Positions 51,993-62,215 are shown, counted from the stretch's first letter. The stretch: DNA of 64,000 nt from an uncultured Anderseniella sp. (GCA_947488295.1 CANKYU010000005.1:248001-312000), one strand, 5' to 3'. The notes: a model not told the origin generated them from the sequence alone. Made by a program: numbers and translations.

Positions 51993-53170
51993 ACGATAGC
52001 GCGACAACCCGTGTCATTGCAGACGAGGAGCGGTTGTGCCGCCTGCAACTGGCTCAAAGTGACAATATAGGACCGGCGACCTATCATCAGCTGCTGGACA
52101 TCTACGGTTCGGCAACAGAGGCCATAACCGCCCTGCCCGACCTTGCTTCGGGTGTTACCAGGGGTCGCCGTGTCAGGCTGTACCCGCGAGAGCGCGCCTT
52201 GCGGGATGTCGACAGGACACATGCCTGTGGCGGACAGGTCGTAACACATGGCGAACCGGGCTTCCCGCTGCTTCTGGCAGAAACCGTCAATCCGCCACCA
52301 GTGTTGTTCGTATCGGGTGATGCCAACCTGCTGCTGGAACCGGCGTGTGCGATTGTCGGTTCGCGCAATTCTTCCGCCAACGGCAAGCGCTTCGCCCGCG
52401 ATGTGGCCGCTGGACTTGGACAGGCGGGCTGGAAAATCGTGTCAGGTCTGGCACGGGGCATAGACACAGCGGCACATGAGGCATCCCTGGCTCAAGGAAC
52501 GATTGCCGTTATCGCGACCGGTCTGGACGTGAATTATCCACCCGAAAACGCCGACCTGCATGCCCGGATCGCCAGTGTCGGCTGTGTTGTTTCGGAGATG
52601 CCGCCCGGGACGCAACCACGGGCAGACCTGTTTCCCAGGCGCAACAGGATCATTGCCGGCCTGGCGGCCGGTGTGGTGGTTGTTGAAGCAGCCATGCGGT
52701 CGGGTTCGCTGATCACCGCGCGCCTGGCCAACGAGATCGGTCGCGACGTGTTTGCAGTGCCGGGCTCGCCTTTCGACCCCCGGTCTGAAGGCGCAAACAA
52801 ACTGATTCAGGACGGCGCTATGCTTGTGACGTCACCGCGTGACGTGCTCGAAGTTCTCGAACGCGGTCATTTCTATCCATTGGACACCGGACGGGACATT
52901 CAACCGCAGCTGCAAGCTGTATCCGCAGAGACCGGGCACCGGATGGCGGTTGGCGCGAAAGCAGGTACAGCGTCGCGCAACGATCTGGTGGTGGACGAGA
53001 CACACAGGCAAACCATACTGGATCTGCTGGGACCTGATCCGGTCGAAGTGGATGTTGTAGTACGGGAATCCCGATTGCCGTCACGGCTGGTACAGATGGT
53101 GATCATGGAGCTCGACCTTACCGGCCGTCTGGAAAGACATGCCGGCCAAAGAGTGTCACTTATGGTCTAG
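51989..53170 (+). CDS. dprA: DNA-processing protein DprA
   Basis: A 393-residue protein that binds ssDNA and loads RecA during natural transformation. Rossmann-like core: CAIVGSRNSSANGKRFARD, SGLARGIDTAAHEASL, and the conserved FPRRNRIIAGLA and VVVEAAMRSGSLITARLANE. The C-terminal HTH domain (about 325-390) begins near TILDLLGPDP. DprA is widespread also in non-transformable bacteria. The start overlaps the plsY stop. Confidence 0.95.
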   Translation: MNDSATTRVIADEERLCRLQLAQSDNIGPATYHQLLDIYGSATEAITALPDLASGVTRGRRVRLYPRERALRDVDRTHACGGQVVTHGEPGFPLLLAETVNPPPVLFVSGDANLLLEPACAIVGSRNSSANGKRFARDVAAGLGQAGWKIVSGLARGIDTAAHEASLAQGTIAVIATGLDVNYPPENADLHARIASVGCVVSEMPPGTQPRADLFPRRNRIIAGLAAGVVVVEAAMRSGSLITARLANEIGRDVFAVPGSPFDPRSEGANKLIQDGAMLVTSPRDVLEVLERGHFYPLDTGRDIQPQLQAVSAETGHRMAVGAKAGTASRNDLVVDETHRQTILDLLGPDPVEVDVVVRESRLPSRLVQMVIMELDLTGRLERHAGQRVSLMV

Positions 53171-53362
53171 GCCTGGTTTTTCCACAACGCTGTTTTCAAT
53201 GTTGTCGCACACACCAGTCAGGCCTGATTCAGCCAAGTTACCCGGATATGATTGTGCAAGGTTCTTGCGCGAAGCGGTGCTTTGGTCCTATGACGCTTGA
53301 CCTGAAACCACCCCCGCACCATGTGCAGGGCTCGCTTTAAGCACAGGATTGTCCGCCTTACC

Positions 53363-55972
53363 ATGAATGTAGTTGTCGTAGAATCGCCCGCAAAGGCAAA
53401 GACCATCAATAAGTATCTGGGTAACGATTATCACGTCCTGGCCTCCTACGGCCATATCCGTGACCTGCCAGCCAAGGACGGTTCAGTCAAACCCGATGAT
53501 GACTTTTCGATGCTCTGGGAAATGGATTCCAAATCCTCCAAACGGCTCGGTGATATCGCGACTGCACTCAAGTCGGCCGACAAACTGATACTTGCGACTG
53601 ACCCGGACCGTGAAGGCGAAGCGATCTCCTGGCATGTTCTTGAGGTTCTCAACCGCAAAGGCGCCATCAAGGACAAGGGTGTCGAACGGGTGGTTTTCAA
53701 TGCCATCACCAAAAATGCCGTGCTGGACGCGATGAAGAACCCGCGCGAGATCGACGACGCGCTGGTGGAGGCCTACCTGGCCCGGCGCGCACTTGACTAT
53801 CTGGTTGGTTTCAACCTGTCCCCCGTCCTGTGGCGCAAGTTGCCGGGTGCCCGGTCCGCCGGGCGGGTCCAGTCGGTCGCGTTGCGCCTCATCTGCGAAC
53901 GAGAGCTGGAAATTGAAGCGTTCATCAAGGACGAGTACTGGACCATTGAAGCTGCCATGAAGACCGGCGCGGGCAAGTCCTTTGCTGCCCGCCTGCAGGC
54001 GATTGACGGCAATAAGCTGAACAAGCTGGATATCGGTAATGAAACTGCTGCGCGAGCCATTGAAGCTGCGTTGAAAGACGCAAGGTTCACGGTCGGTTCA
54101 GTGGAAACCAAGCCGGCGAAGCGTCATCCGTCACCGCCTTTCACGACATCCACACTGCAGCAGGAAGCATCGCGCAAGCTGGGCTTTTCATCGCAGCGCA
54201 CCATGCAGGTCGCCCAAAAGCTGTATGAGGGCGTTACGCTGGACGGCGAGGTTACCGGTCTCATTACCTATATGCGTACCGACGGCGTGCAGATGGCAAA
54301 TGAAGCCATCGCAGCCGCGCGCAACGTAATTCAGTCGACATATGGCGAGCCATACCTGCCGTCGGCTCCGCGGATTTACAAATCCAAGGCAAAGAATGCC
54401 CAGGAGGCCCACGAAGCGATCCGGCCAACGGAACTGTCGCGCGCGCCGGAGGAAGTTCGCAGCGTACTGGACGCGGATCAGTATGCCCTTTACGTGCTGG
54501 TGTGGAAGCGCACCATGGCAAGCCAGATGGAAAGCGCCGATTTCGAACGTACCAGTGCAGACATCACCACCACAGGCAATGACGGTAAGCCATACAGCCT
54601 GCGGGCCACCGGCTCCGTGCTGAAGTTCGACGGTTTCCTCAAGGTCTATGAGGAAGGCACGGATGACACCGATGACGAAGATGACAAACGCCTTCCGCAA
54701 CTTATCAGGGGCGACGTCGTCGGAGCGGAGAAAATAGAGCCGGTACAGCATTTCACCGAACCGCCGCCACGTTATTCGGAAGCGTCGCTTATCAAGCGAA
54801 TGGAAGAATTGGGCATTGGACGCCCGTCGACCTACACCGCCATTCTGACGGTGTTGAAGGATCGCGGTTATGTTCGCATGGACGCCAAGCGGCTGATCCC
54901 GGAAGACAAGGGCCGCCTGGTTACGGCGTTCCTGGAGTCGTTTTTCACACGCTATGTTCAGTACGATTTCACTGCCGGTCTGGAAGAACAACTCGACCTT
55001 GTGTCGGCCGGGGACAAGAACTGGAAGCAGCTCCTAAGTGATTTCTGGCGGGACTTCTCGAACCAGATAGACGGCACCAAGGAACTGCGGGTTACCCATG
55101 TTCTGGATGCCCTCAACGACCTGCTTGAAAACCATGTGTTCCCTGAGCGCGAAGACGGCACCCACCGTCGGGCGTGCCCGTCGTGCGAAAATGGCCAGCT
55201 ATCGCTCAAATTGGGCAAGTTCGGTGCTTTTGTGGGCTGTTCGAACTATCCCGAGTGCCGGTTTACCAAGCAGCTTGGAACCCCGGGCGAAGGCGATGCG
55301 TCGCTGGTACCCGCCGACGGCATTGAACTGGGCAAGGATCCGGAAACCGGATTGCCGGTTACCCGTCATGACGGGCGTTTTGGACCGTATGTGCAGCTGG
55401 GCAAGGCTGAAGACGGCGAAAAACCGCCGCGTTCATCGATACCGAAAACCATCAAGCCGGATGAAATCGACCTGGCGTTTGCCCTCAGACTGTTGTCGCT
55501 GCCACGCGAAGTCGGCATGCATCCAGAAAGCGGCAAACCGATAACAGCGGGCCTGGGCCGGTACGGCCCGTTCGTGCTGCATGAAGGCGTCTATGCCAAT
55601 CTGAGTGACTTTGAAGAAATCTTTAATGTCGGCCTCAACCGTGCGGTTGATCTCATCGCCGAAAAAGTTGCAAGCCGCGGTAAACGCGGCCAGCAAAGCG
55701 CCCTGAAAGATCTCGGCGCCCATCCTGACGGCGGCGGCAATGTTCTGGTCATGGATGGCCGCTATGGCCCCTATGTCAAATTCGGAAAGATCAACGCGAC
55801 CCTGCCAAAAGATGTGACGCCTGAAGATGTCACCATGGAGCAGGCTGTCGAGCTGATCACCGCAAAGGGCGGCGCCAAGGCCAAGAAGAAGCCGGCGAAG
55901 AAGAAAAAACCAGCCAAGAAGGCCGCCAAGAAAAAGGCAACCAAGAAGACCGTGACGAAAGCAGAAGGCTGA
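53363..55972 (+). CDS. topA: DNA topoisomerase I
   Basis: An 869-residue type IA topoisomerase that relaxes negatively supercoiled DNA. The Toprim domain starts VVVESPAKAKTI and has ATDPDREGEAISWH. The active-site Tyr303 sits in GLITYMRTDG. A Cys4 zinc finger lies at about 610-640 (CPSC...CSNYPEC), and C-terminal repeats (GRFGPYVQLGKA, LGRYGPFVLHEG, GRYGPYVKFG) precede a Lys-rich tail that probably binds DNA. Start ATG 53363. rnr begins 1 nt after its stop. Confidence 0.97.
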   Translation: MNVVVVESPAKAKTINKYLGNDYHVLASYGHIRDLPAKDGSVKPDDDFSMLWEMDSKSSKRLGDIATALKSADKLILATDPDREGEAISWHVLEVLNRKGAIKDKGVERVVFNAITKNAVLDAMKNPREIDDALVEAYLARRALDYLVGFNLSPVLWRKLPGARSAGRVQSVALRLICERELEIEAFIKDEYWTIEAAMKTGAGKSFAARLQAIDGNKLNKLDIGNETAARAIEAALKDARFTVGSVETKPAKRHPSPPFTTSTLQQEASRKLGFSSQRTMQVAQKLYEGVTLDGEVTGLITYMRTDGVQMANEAIAAARNVIQSTYGEPYLPSAPRIYKSKAKNAQEAHEAIRPTELSRAPEEVRSVLDADQYALYVLVWKRTMASQMESADFERTSADITTTGNDGKPYSLRATGSVLKFDGFLKVYEEGTDDTDDEDDKRLPQLIRGDVVGAEKIEPVQHFTEPPPRYSEASLIKRMEELGIGRPSTYTAILTVLKDRGYVRMDAKRLIPEDKGRLVTAFLESFFTRYVQYDFTAGLEEQLDLVSAGDKNWKQLLSDFWRDFSNQIDGTKELRVTHVLDALNDLLENHVFPEREDGTHRRACPSCENGQLSLKLGKFGAFVGCSNYPECRFTKQLGTPGEGDASLVPADGIELGKDPETGLPVTRHDGRFGPYVQLGKAEDGEKPPRSSIPKTIKPDEIDLAFALRLLSLPREVGMHPESGKPITAGLGRYGPFVLHEGVYANLSDFEEIFNVGLNRAVDLIAEKVASRGKRGQQSALKDLGAHPDGGGNVLVMDGRYGPYVKFGKINATLPKDVTPEDVTMEQAVELITAKGGAKAKKKPAKKKKPAKKAAKKKATKKTVTKAEG

Positions 55973-55973
55973 G

Positions 55974-58256
55974 ATGGCGGCAAGCCGCGGCCTGCCGTCG
56001 CCGGACCAGATCGTCGAGTTTCTCAAGACGGCGGATGCCAAAGTGGGCAAACGTGAAATTGCCCGTGCTTTCGGGATCAAGGGTGCGGATCGTGTCGAGC
56101 TGAAGAAGCTTCTGCGCAAAATGGCTGATGACGGCCTGATTGCCACCCGACGCAAGCGCATGTCGGATGCCTCGGGTCTTCCGCCGGTCACGGTTTTGCG
56201 TGTTGCAGGTGTTGACAGCGACGGTGAACTCTACGGCGAGCCGGCCGAGTGGGCACGCGAAGATGAAACCGCTCCAAAAGTCATCATTGTCATGCCTTCC
56301 GGGCGCAAGCGTTCATCGTCTGTGAAGCCTCCCGGTATCGGGGATCAGCTCCTGTGCCGGATATCGCGAACCAATGATGTAACCTATCCATATGAGGCGC
56401 GCATCATCCGCAAGTTGCAGGGTGCGAAAGGCCATATAGTCGGTGTGTATCAGCCCTCTTCACGGGGCAATGGACGTGTGGTTTCAGCCAACCGCAAGGA
56501 CAGGCTCGAGTTCGAGGTACCGCGCGGCGATGAGGGCGGGGCCCGCAAGGGTGAGCTGGTTCGGGCCGAGATTACCCGGGAGCGCGGGCGCGGATTTGCG
56601 CAGGTCCGCATTGTCGAGCGTCTGGGTGACGCGGCGGACCAGCGCAATATCTCACTGGTTGCCATTCACCAGCACGGCATTCCCGACCAGTTTCCCGAAG
56701 AGGTGATACAAGCGGCCGAGGCGCTGAAGGAGCTCAAGCCCCCGAAAGGCCGCAAGGACCTGAGGCACGTTCCGCTGGTTACAATCGATCCGCCCGATGC
56801 CCGCGATCATGATGATGCGGTGTGGGCCGCGCCGGACAGTGATGCCGCCAACAAGGGCGGCTTCAAGGTGATTGTGGCCATCGCAGATGTTGCTGCTTAT
56901 GTGCGCACCGGCAGCGTCATCGACAAGCAGGCCCGGATTCGGGGAAACTCGGTCTACTTCCCCGATCGCGTTGTTCCGATGCTGCCGGAGCGCCTGTCCA
57001 CTGATCTGTGTTCATTGCGAGGCCTGGAGGATCGTCCCGCATTTGCCTGCTTCATGACGTTCGACAAGACCGGCCGGAAACTAGATCACAGCTTTGATCG
57101 CATCTGGATGAAATCAGCTGCCAAGCTGTCATATGCGCAGGCCCAGGCGGCCATTGATGGTCGCAGTGATGATGTGTCAGGTCCGTTGCTTGAGCCGGTG
57201 CTGAAACCGTTATGGCGAGCCTATGAGGCGCTGAAAAAAGCCCGGGACAAACGTCAGCCGCTAGAGCTCGATCTGCCGGAGCGCAAACTGGTGCTGGACT
57301 CTGAAGGCCGAATAGAACGCGTCACCACGCCGGAACGGCTGGACGCGCACAAGCTCATCGAAGAATTCATGATCCAGGCCAATGTGGCCGCAGCCGAGGT
57401 ACTGGAGAAGGCCAAGATGCCCCTGGTATTCAGGGTGCATGAAGCCCCTGCCCCGGAAAAAATTGATGCGCTGGCCAAATTTCTCGCAACCCTGGGGCTG
57501 TCAGCGCCGAAGGGTGTTGTAATGAAGCCGCAGCACTTCAACCGTATACTGGAGGCCGCCCGGGGCGGCCCAAATGAGCACCTGGTGTCTCAAACGGTGC
57601 TGAGGTCACAGGCCCAGGCGGTCTACACGCCGGACAATCAGGGCCACTTCGGCCTGAACCTTCGCCGCTACGCCCACTTCACATCTCCGATCCGGCGATA
57701 CGCCGACCTGATCGTGCACCGCGCACTCATCAGTGCATTGAAGCTTGGTGATGATGGACTGAGCAATGAGGACATGGCATCGCTTGAAGAACTGGCCGGC
57801 GTTTTGTGCCTGACTGAGCGCCGCGCCATGCTGGCGGAACGCGAGACAACAGATCGTTTGATTGCCCATTACCTGTCCGGAAACATAGGCGCGGATTTCA
57901 AGGCCCGCATTGGCGGCATGGTCAAGGCGGGACTGTTCGTGACGCTTACAGACAGTGGTGCGGATGGCTTCATCCCGGCTTCGACGCTGGGTCAGGACTA
58001 TTTTGTGCATGACGAACAGGCCATGGCCATGGTTGGTGAACGCACCGGCGAAACATTTCGCATGGGTGACATGGTCGACGTGCGGCTACTGGAAGTGACC
58101 CCATTGGCAGGCGGGCTTCGGTTTGAGATGTTGTCGAAGGGCTCCGCAGGCAAGCCGGCCGGCGGCAGACGGCAACATTCAAGCAAGCGCGGAAGACCCG
58201 GCGCCAAGGCAAAGAAACCGGGGTCAAAACGGCGCGCTTCAAGGGCCCGACGGTAA
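55974..58256 (+). CDS. rnr: Ribonuclease R
   Basis: A 760-residue processive 3'-5' exoribonuclease of the RNB family. An N-terminal helix-turn-helix-like domain and cold-shock domains precede the RNB domain, whose catalytic motif DPPDARDHDDAVW is at about 272-284. Further motifs are RYAHFTSPIRRYADL and a C-terminal S1 domain (about 635-715). A basic, low-complexity tail follows. Placed right after topA, as in most Rhizobiales. Confidence 0.97.
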   Translation: MAASRGLPSPDQIVEFLKTADAKVGKREIARAFGIKGADRVELKKLLRKMADDGLIATRRKRMSDASGLPPVTVLRVAGVDSDGELYGEPAEWAREDETAPKVIIVMPSGRKRSSSVKPPGIGDQLLCRISRTNDVTYPYEARIIRKLQGAKGHIVGVYQPSSRGNGRVVSANRKDRLEFEVPRGDEGGARKGELVRAEITRERGRGFAQVRIVERLGDAADQRNISLVAIHQHGIPDQFPEEVIQAAEALKELKPPKGRKDLRHVPLVTIDPPDARDHDDAVWAAPDSDAANKGGFKVIVAIADVAAYVRTGSVIDKQARIRGNSVYFPDRVVPMLPERLSTDLCSLRGLEDRPAFACFMTFDKTGRKLDHSFDRIWMKSAAKLSYAQAQAAIDGRSDDVSGPLLEPVLKPLWRAYEALKKARDKRQPLELDLPERKLVLDSEGRIERVTTPERLDAHKLIEEFMIQANVAAAEVLEKAKMPLVFRVHEAPAPEKIDALAKFLATLGLSAPKGVVMKPQHFNRILEAARGGPNEHLVSQTVLRSQAQAVYTPDNQGHFGLNLRRYAHFTSPIRRYADLIVHRALISALKLGDDGLSNEDMASLEELAGVLCLTERRAMLAERETTDRLIAHYLSGNIGADFKARIGGMVKAGLFVTLTDSGADGFIPASTLGQDYFVHDEQAMAMVGERTGETFRMGDMVDVRLLEVTPLAGGLRFEMLSKGSAGKPAGGRRQHSSKRGRPGAKAKKPGSKRRASRARR

Positions 58257-58323
58257 ACTGCCGCCACCGCGTTGATTTTTCATGATCTGAAATGTGGCAT
58301 CCTGACGCGCGGCGGAAGGCGGG

Positions 58324-58875
58324 ATGTCCGGCCCTTGCCAACCGCATCAGTATGGTGACAACCAAACACCCGCTGAGATGATTGCGCCACCTATGGCTTA
58401 CGAACTAGATCAGAAACCCATGACACCACAAATTGATCCGGCAACTGCAGGAACCGGCAGGTCGGTCTGGCAGGCGATGTGGAAAGGCTTCAGGTGCCGT
58501 TGTCCACGATGTCACAAGGGCAAGCTGTTCTCCAGTTATCTGAAGGTGGCACAGGAATGTGGCTCATGCGGCCAGGCGCTGCACCATCATCGTGCCGATG
58601 ATGCACCACCGTACTTCACAATGTTTATTGTGGGTCATCTACTGGTACCGCTGGTGTTTTGGGTAGAACGCGCGTGGAAACCAGATCTGAGTGTGCATGC
58701 GGCTCTCTGGCTGCCGCTGTCGATTCTCCTGACGCTTTGGCTCCTGCCCATGGTCAAGGGTGCGATTGTCGGATTGCAATGGGCAATCGGCATGCACGGC
58801 TTTGGCCTGTCGGAGGAAGAATCAACCCTGGTCGATCCCGACGCGCTGGAGCAGGACACCGCCAGATTAAAATAG
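58324..58875 (+). CDS. DUF983 family membrane protein
   Basis: A 183-residue protein. The zinc-ribbon-like region CRCPRCHKGKLFSSYL with a second CGSCG pair is followed by two membrane helices (about 100-120 and 130-150). The signature HHHRADDAPPYFTMFIVGHL is diagnostic of DUF983, which usually follows rnr in alphaproteobacteria and is of unknown function (some members are cytochrome-oxidase-linked). Start uncertain: ATGs at 58324, 58378 and 58393 are all in frame. Confidence 0.86.
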   Translation: MSGPCQPHQYGDNQTPAEMIAPPMAYELDQKPMTPQIDPATAGTGRSVWQAMWKGFRCRCPRCHKGKLFSSYLKVAQECGSCGQALHHHRADDAPPYFTMFIVGHLLVPLVFWVERAWKPDLSVHAALWLPLSILLTLWLLPMVKGAIVGLQWAIGMHGFGLSEEESTLVDPDALEQDTARLK

Positions 58876-58937
58876 TTTTGTTTCACCTGTCACTCCGACA
58901 GCTTGTACAAGGGCCGGCGCGCGCATAACTTGATGTC

Positions 58938-59654
58938 ATGCAGAACATAGCCGACAGACCACATCCAAGTACTATTCGCCCGCGTGATGCAGCAACCCTG
59001 ATTCTGGTCAGACGCGACGGCGATACGCCCCGCGTCCTCATGGGCAAGCGCCACGAGGCGCACAAATTCATGCCCGGCAAGTTTGTTTTTCCCGGCGGGC
59101 GCGTCGATGCCGGAGATTGCCGGATTGTTGCGCAACATCCTCTTCCCGCCGATGTCTCTACAAAGCTCACCTGTGCGATGAAAGGCAAGCCATCAACCGC
59201 CCGGGCAACAGGTATTGCGCTGGCTGCAGTGCGCGAGACATTTGAAGAGGTTGGCCTGATCATCGGGCAACCCGGCCCTGTTCCGCGCACCCGCAGTGCA
59301 GCGTGGCGGCAATTTTTTGCCACCGGTCATGTTCCTGATCTTCGCGGACTGCGGATGCTTGCCAGGGCGATAACGCCGCCCGGCCGCCCCCGGCGCTTTG
59401 ACACGCGGTTTTTCATGGCCGATGCCGCCGCACTGGCAAATATGGACGCACCGGTGAAACCGGAAACGGACGAGTTGCTGACGCCCCACTGGGTCAGTAT
59501 CGAAGAGGCGCAGCAACTGGACCTTCCGTGGATAACCGGCCAGATCCTGGGCCGTCTCGGATCGGCCCTGGAGAACCCTGATCCATTTGGTGCCCAGCGA
59601 TCGGTGAGTTACCAGTACAAGCGCGGCAGGGACTGGAAGTACGAGACCTTGTGA
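58938..59654 (+). CDS. Nudix hydrolase
   Basis: A 238-residue hydrolase of nucleoside-diphosphate-linked compounds. The Nudix box is split: GKFVFPGGRVDAGD, an insertion of about 40 residues, then RETFEEVGLIIG, matching RExxEExGU. This arrangement is typical of the NUDT19/RNPP-like coenzyme-A or CoA-ester group. Substrate unknown. It lies between DUF983 and rpmG, as is common. Confidence 0.9.
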   Translation: MQNIADRPHPSTIRPRDAATLILVRRDGDTPRVLMGKRHEAHKFMPGKFVFPGGRVDAGDCRIVAQHPLPADVSTKLTCAMKGKPSTARATGIALAAVRETFEEVGLIIGQPGPVPRTRSAAWRQFFATGHVPDLRGLRMLARAITPPGRPRRFDTRFFMADAAALANMDAPVKPETDELLTPHWVSIEEAQQLDLPWITGQILGRLGSALENPDPFGAQRSVSYQYKRGRDWKYETL

Positions 59655-59783
59655 GCGGCATCTTGTTGTCTTGACAATGTGCAACGCTTAGGCGATACCG
59701 CGCCTCACAAGTTTCATCATCTGACGCACGCACATGAGTCACGCCTGCCAGACAGGCGCGGGCGCTACAGGAAAGGTCCGGCA

Positions 59784-59951
59784 ATGGCCAAGGCTACCAC
59801 CATCAAGATCAAGCTGCTTTCAACAGCGGACACCGGCTTCTTCTATACAGCCAAGAAGAATTCACGCACACAGACGGAAAAACTGTCGTTTCGCAAATAT
59901 GATCCCGTCGCGAAGAAACACGTGGAATTCAAGGAAGCCAAGATCAAGTAA
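59784..59951 (+). CDS. rpmG: 50S ribosomal protein L33
   Basis: A 55-residue ribosomal protein starting MAKATTIKIKLLSTADTGFF and including KKNSRTQTEKLSFRKYDP. It is the cysteine-free (C-) form of L33, which does not bind zinc. A GAAAGG ribosome site lies 7 nt upstream of ATG 59784; the longer in-frame extension upstream is not part of the protein. A strong terminator follows. Confidence 0.97.
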   Translation: MAKATTIKIKLLSTADTGFFYTAKKNSRTQTEKLSFRKYDPVAKKHVEFKEAKIK

Positions 59952-59994
59952 TCAGGTTCGGCCACGTCCGGCTGCAACAAGGTTTGATATTCGC

Positions 59995-60024
59995 AAAGCG
60001 CTGCCCTGATCGGGCGGCGCTTTT
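59995..60024 (+). terminator. Rho-independent terminator after rpmG
   Basis: A 12-bp stem (AAAGCGCTGCCC with GGGCGGCGCTTT, one G-T pair) encloses loop TGATC and is followed by TTTT. It is the clearest factor-independent terminator in the window. Confidence 0.88.
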
Positions 60025-60443
60025 CGCGTTTCTGACCTGAACGGGAAATAGGGTGACCGGCCCGGTTACAAGTTCGAGGAGGCCTCTCAAACAAGGCCGG
60101 ACCGGTCAGACCCCGTGGTTTTCAGGAGATGCGGCGGACCTGAAGAGCCTCGGGGCAAACTGTCTGATGCGTTGGTTTCAGGCCATTTCGGCGAAGACGG
60201 CGTAACCGGCTTGCCCTGCCCTGTCCAGCATTCAGCAATAAACTCCGGTTCAGAATGACATAGGGTTTCCAACCGATACGTTGACTTCACCCAATGCCCC
60301 CTGAACGCAGTATCCAAATTAGTGGATTTGCAGGCGAATTCCAATGTCCTACCGGTCAAAGCGGGGCAAATTCTCTTTTTATCGTATATTGTTATGGTAA
60401 ACGGCTAAACCGGATTTGTGCCGGAATAAGGTTTGCCTGGGCC
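60025..60443. other. Gene-poor stretch after rpmG
   Basis: About 420 nt without a convincing gene. Open frames on both strands (for example 60087-60359 minus) lack a ribosome site or recognisable sequence. The region may hold the 3' end of pleD transcripts from the right. Confidence 0.5.
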
Positions 60444-61811
60444 TCAGGCAGCGTCCAAAACAACGCGATTTCGGCCAGTCCTCTTGGCCTTGTACAAGGC
60501 TTCGTCGGCACGTTTAAGAATGACCTCCGGGGTGTCGCCCGCGGTCCCATAACCGGCAACGCCAATCGACACCGTGATTGCCAGTGGTCCCGAGCTGGCG
60601 CCGACATCAAACGGTACCGCTGATATGGTCCGGCGCAGGCGTTCCGCGACGGTAAACCCGACCTGCAGTTGTGTTCCGGGAAGCACAATGAGAAACTCTT
60701 CGCCACCAATGCGGCAACACAGGTCGATCGTGCGTACCTGTTCCTTGAGACGCCCGGCCAATTCCTTGAGGACCCTGTCGCCCACATCATGGCCATGTGT
60801 ATCGTTGATCGGCTTGAAGAAATCCACATCCAGAGTAAGGATGCTGAGCGGACTGCCTCGCGCATCGGCATTGGCCAGCTGTATCTCCAGCTGGTTGTCC
60901 ATGTGACGGCGGTTGTACAGCCCGGTCAGCGGATCCGTGACAGCCATTTCCATCGACCGGGCCACATTGGTGCGCAACTGGTCGGTATACCGTTTGCGCT
61001 TGATCTGGGTATTGACGCGGGCCCGCAGTTCCATCTTGTCAACCGGGCGGTGCAGGTAATCGTTCACCCCCATGTCCAGTGCGCGCATGAGGCGGGCACC
61101 GTCTTCCGGATCGACAACAATCAGCAACGGAAGCTGCCGGGTCTTTTCAAATGACCTGAGCTGCGAACACAACCGAAGGCCATCGTGGTCAAGCAGGTCC
61201 AGGCTGACAATAACCAGATCGAACTCGGTTTCGAGATTCAGATTAACCGCTTCCTCGGGCTCCCTAAGGGTCACCAGATTGTGCAACCCGGACAGGGATT
61301 CCTCGATTCTCTCAGCCACGATACCGCGATTGTCGACAATCAGAATATTGGCGTTTTCTTCAACCTCGGCGAGATTGACCGGATTTTCCCGGCCGTCCAG
61401 CGAAGCCTGCGTATCGCGGCCCCGCAATTCGTCGATCAGCATCTTGAGTCTTACGAGGCTCTTCAGCCTGCAAAACAACGCTGCATCGCTGACCGGTTTG
61501 GTGATGAAATCGTCTGCTCCGGCTTCCAGTCCCTGGACGCGATCTTCCGGTTGATCCAGCGCTGTCACCATGATGACCGGGATGTACTGGGTCTCGGGAT
61601 TGGACTTGATGCGCCTGCAAACCTCAATGCCGTCGATGCCGGGCATCATCACGTCCAGCAGGATAATATCCGGATTGAACGTGCCTATGGCTTCGAGTGC
61701 GTCGAGACCGTTCGATGCCGTCTCGACCTCAAAGTATTCGCTCGTCAGCTTGGCTTCCAGCAAGCGGACATTGGCGATAATATCATCCACGACAAGCACA
61801 CGGGCTGTCAT
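60444..61811 (-). CDS. pleD: PleD-type response regulator with diguanylate cyclase domain
   Basis: A 455-residue protein with two receiver domains and a GGDEF domain. The first receiver has the phospho-acceptor Asp53 (ILLDVMMPG). In the second, the phospho-acceptor position is Ser (VIVSLDLLD), so it is probably an adaptor, as in Caulobacter PleD. The C-terminal GGDEF domain makes cyclic di-GMP, with active-site GGEEF, and an inhibitory RxxD site (RTID) five residues before it. PleD controls polar development and motility. It overlaps divK by 4 nt; the start ATG 61811 is inside divK's end. Confidence 0.95.
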   Translation of the reverse strand: MTARVLVVDDIIANVRLLEAKLTSEYFEVETASNGLDALEAIGTFNPDIILLDVMMPGIDGIEVCRRIKSNPETQYIPVIMVTALDQPEDRVQGLEAGADDFITKPVSDAALFCRLKSLVRLKMLIDELRGRDTQASLDGRENPVNLAEVEENANILIVDNRGIVAERIEESLSGLHNLVTLREPEEAVNLNLETEFDLVIVSLDLLDHDGLRLCSQLRSFEKTRQLPLLIVVDPEDGARLMRALDMGVNDYLHRPVDKMELRARVNTQIKRKRYTDQLRTNVARSMEMAVTDPLTGLYNRRHMDNQLEIQLANADARGSPLSILTLDVDFFKPINDTHGHDVGDRVLKELAGRLKEQVRTIDLCCRIGGEEFLIVLPGTQLQVGFTVAERLRRTISAVPFDVGASSGPLAITVSIGVAGYGTAGDTPEVILKRADEALYKAKRTGRNRVVLDAA

Positions 61812-62215
61812 GACGGAGCCTCGAAGAAACCGTTGATGGTAGTCAGGAACGACGCGACCGATATCGGTTTCGAGATGTAGGCCTCGCAACCGCCTTCGCG
61901 AATTTTCTGCTCATCGCCTTTCATGGCGAACGCAGTGACGGCAACAACCGGAATTGACCGCAGTTCGTCGTCTTCCTTCAGCCATTTGGTCACTTCAATG
62001 CCAGATACTTCAGGCAGCTGAATATCCATCAGGATGAGATCGGGTTTGTGCTCGCGTGCGATATCAAGCGCCGACAAGCCCTCGCGGGTTTGCAGGACAC
62101 GATATCCGTGCGCCTCAAGCAGGTCATTGAACAGCTTCATGTTCAATTCATTGTCTTCGACAATAAGAACCGTTTTGACTGTGGCGGCGTCTGGTTGTTC
62201 AGATGATAGAGCCAT
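61808..62215 (-). CDS. divK: Single-domain response regulator DivK
   Basis: A 135-residue receiver-only protein. Acidic pocket VEDNELN and phospho-acceptor Asp64 (ILMDIQLPEVSG) with the switch Thr and Lys in VTAFAMKGD and ISKPI. DivK relays the DivJ/PleC signal to CtrA and PleD in cell-cycle control. It is the classic divK-pleD operon of alphaproteobacteria. Twelve residues (ALSSEQPDAATV) precede the receiver core. Confidence 0.96.
   Translation of the reverse strand: MALSSEQPDAATVKTVLIVEDNELNMKLFNDLLEAHGYRVLQTREGLSALDIAREHKPDLILMDIQLPEVSGIEVTKWLKEDDELRSIPVVAVTAFAMKGDEQKIREGGCEAYISKPISVASFLTTINGFFEAPS

Noticed and set aside
60087..60359. 90-codon minus-strand frame between rpmG and pleD
   Set aside because: No ribosome site, no hydrophobic pattern of a folded protein, and no recognised family.
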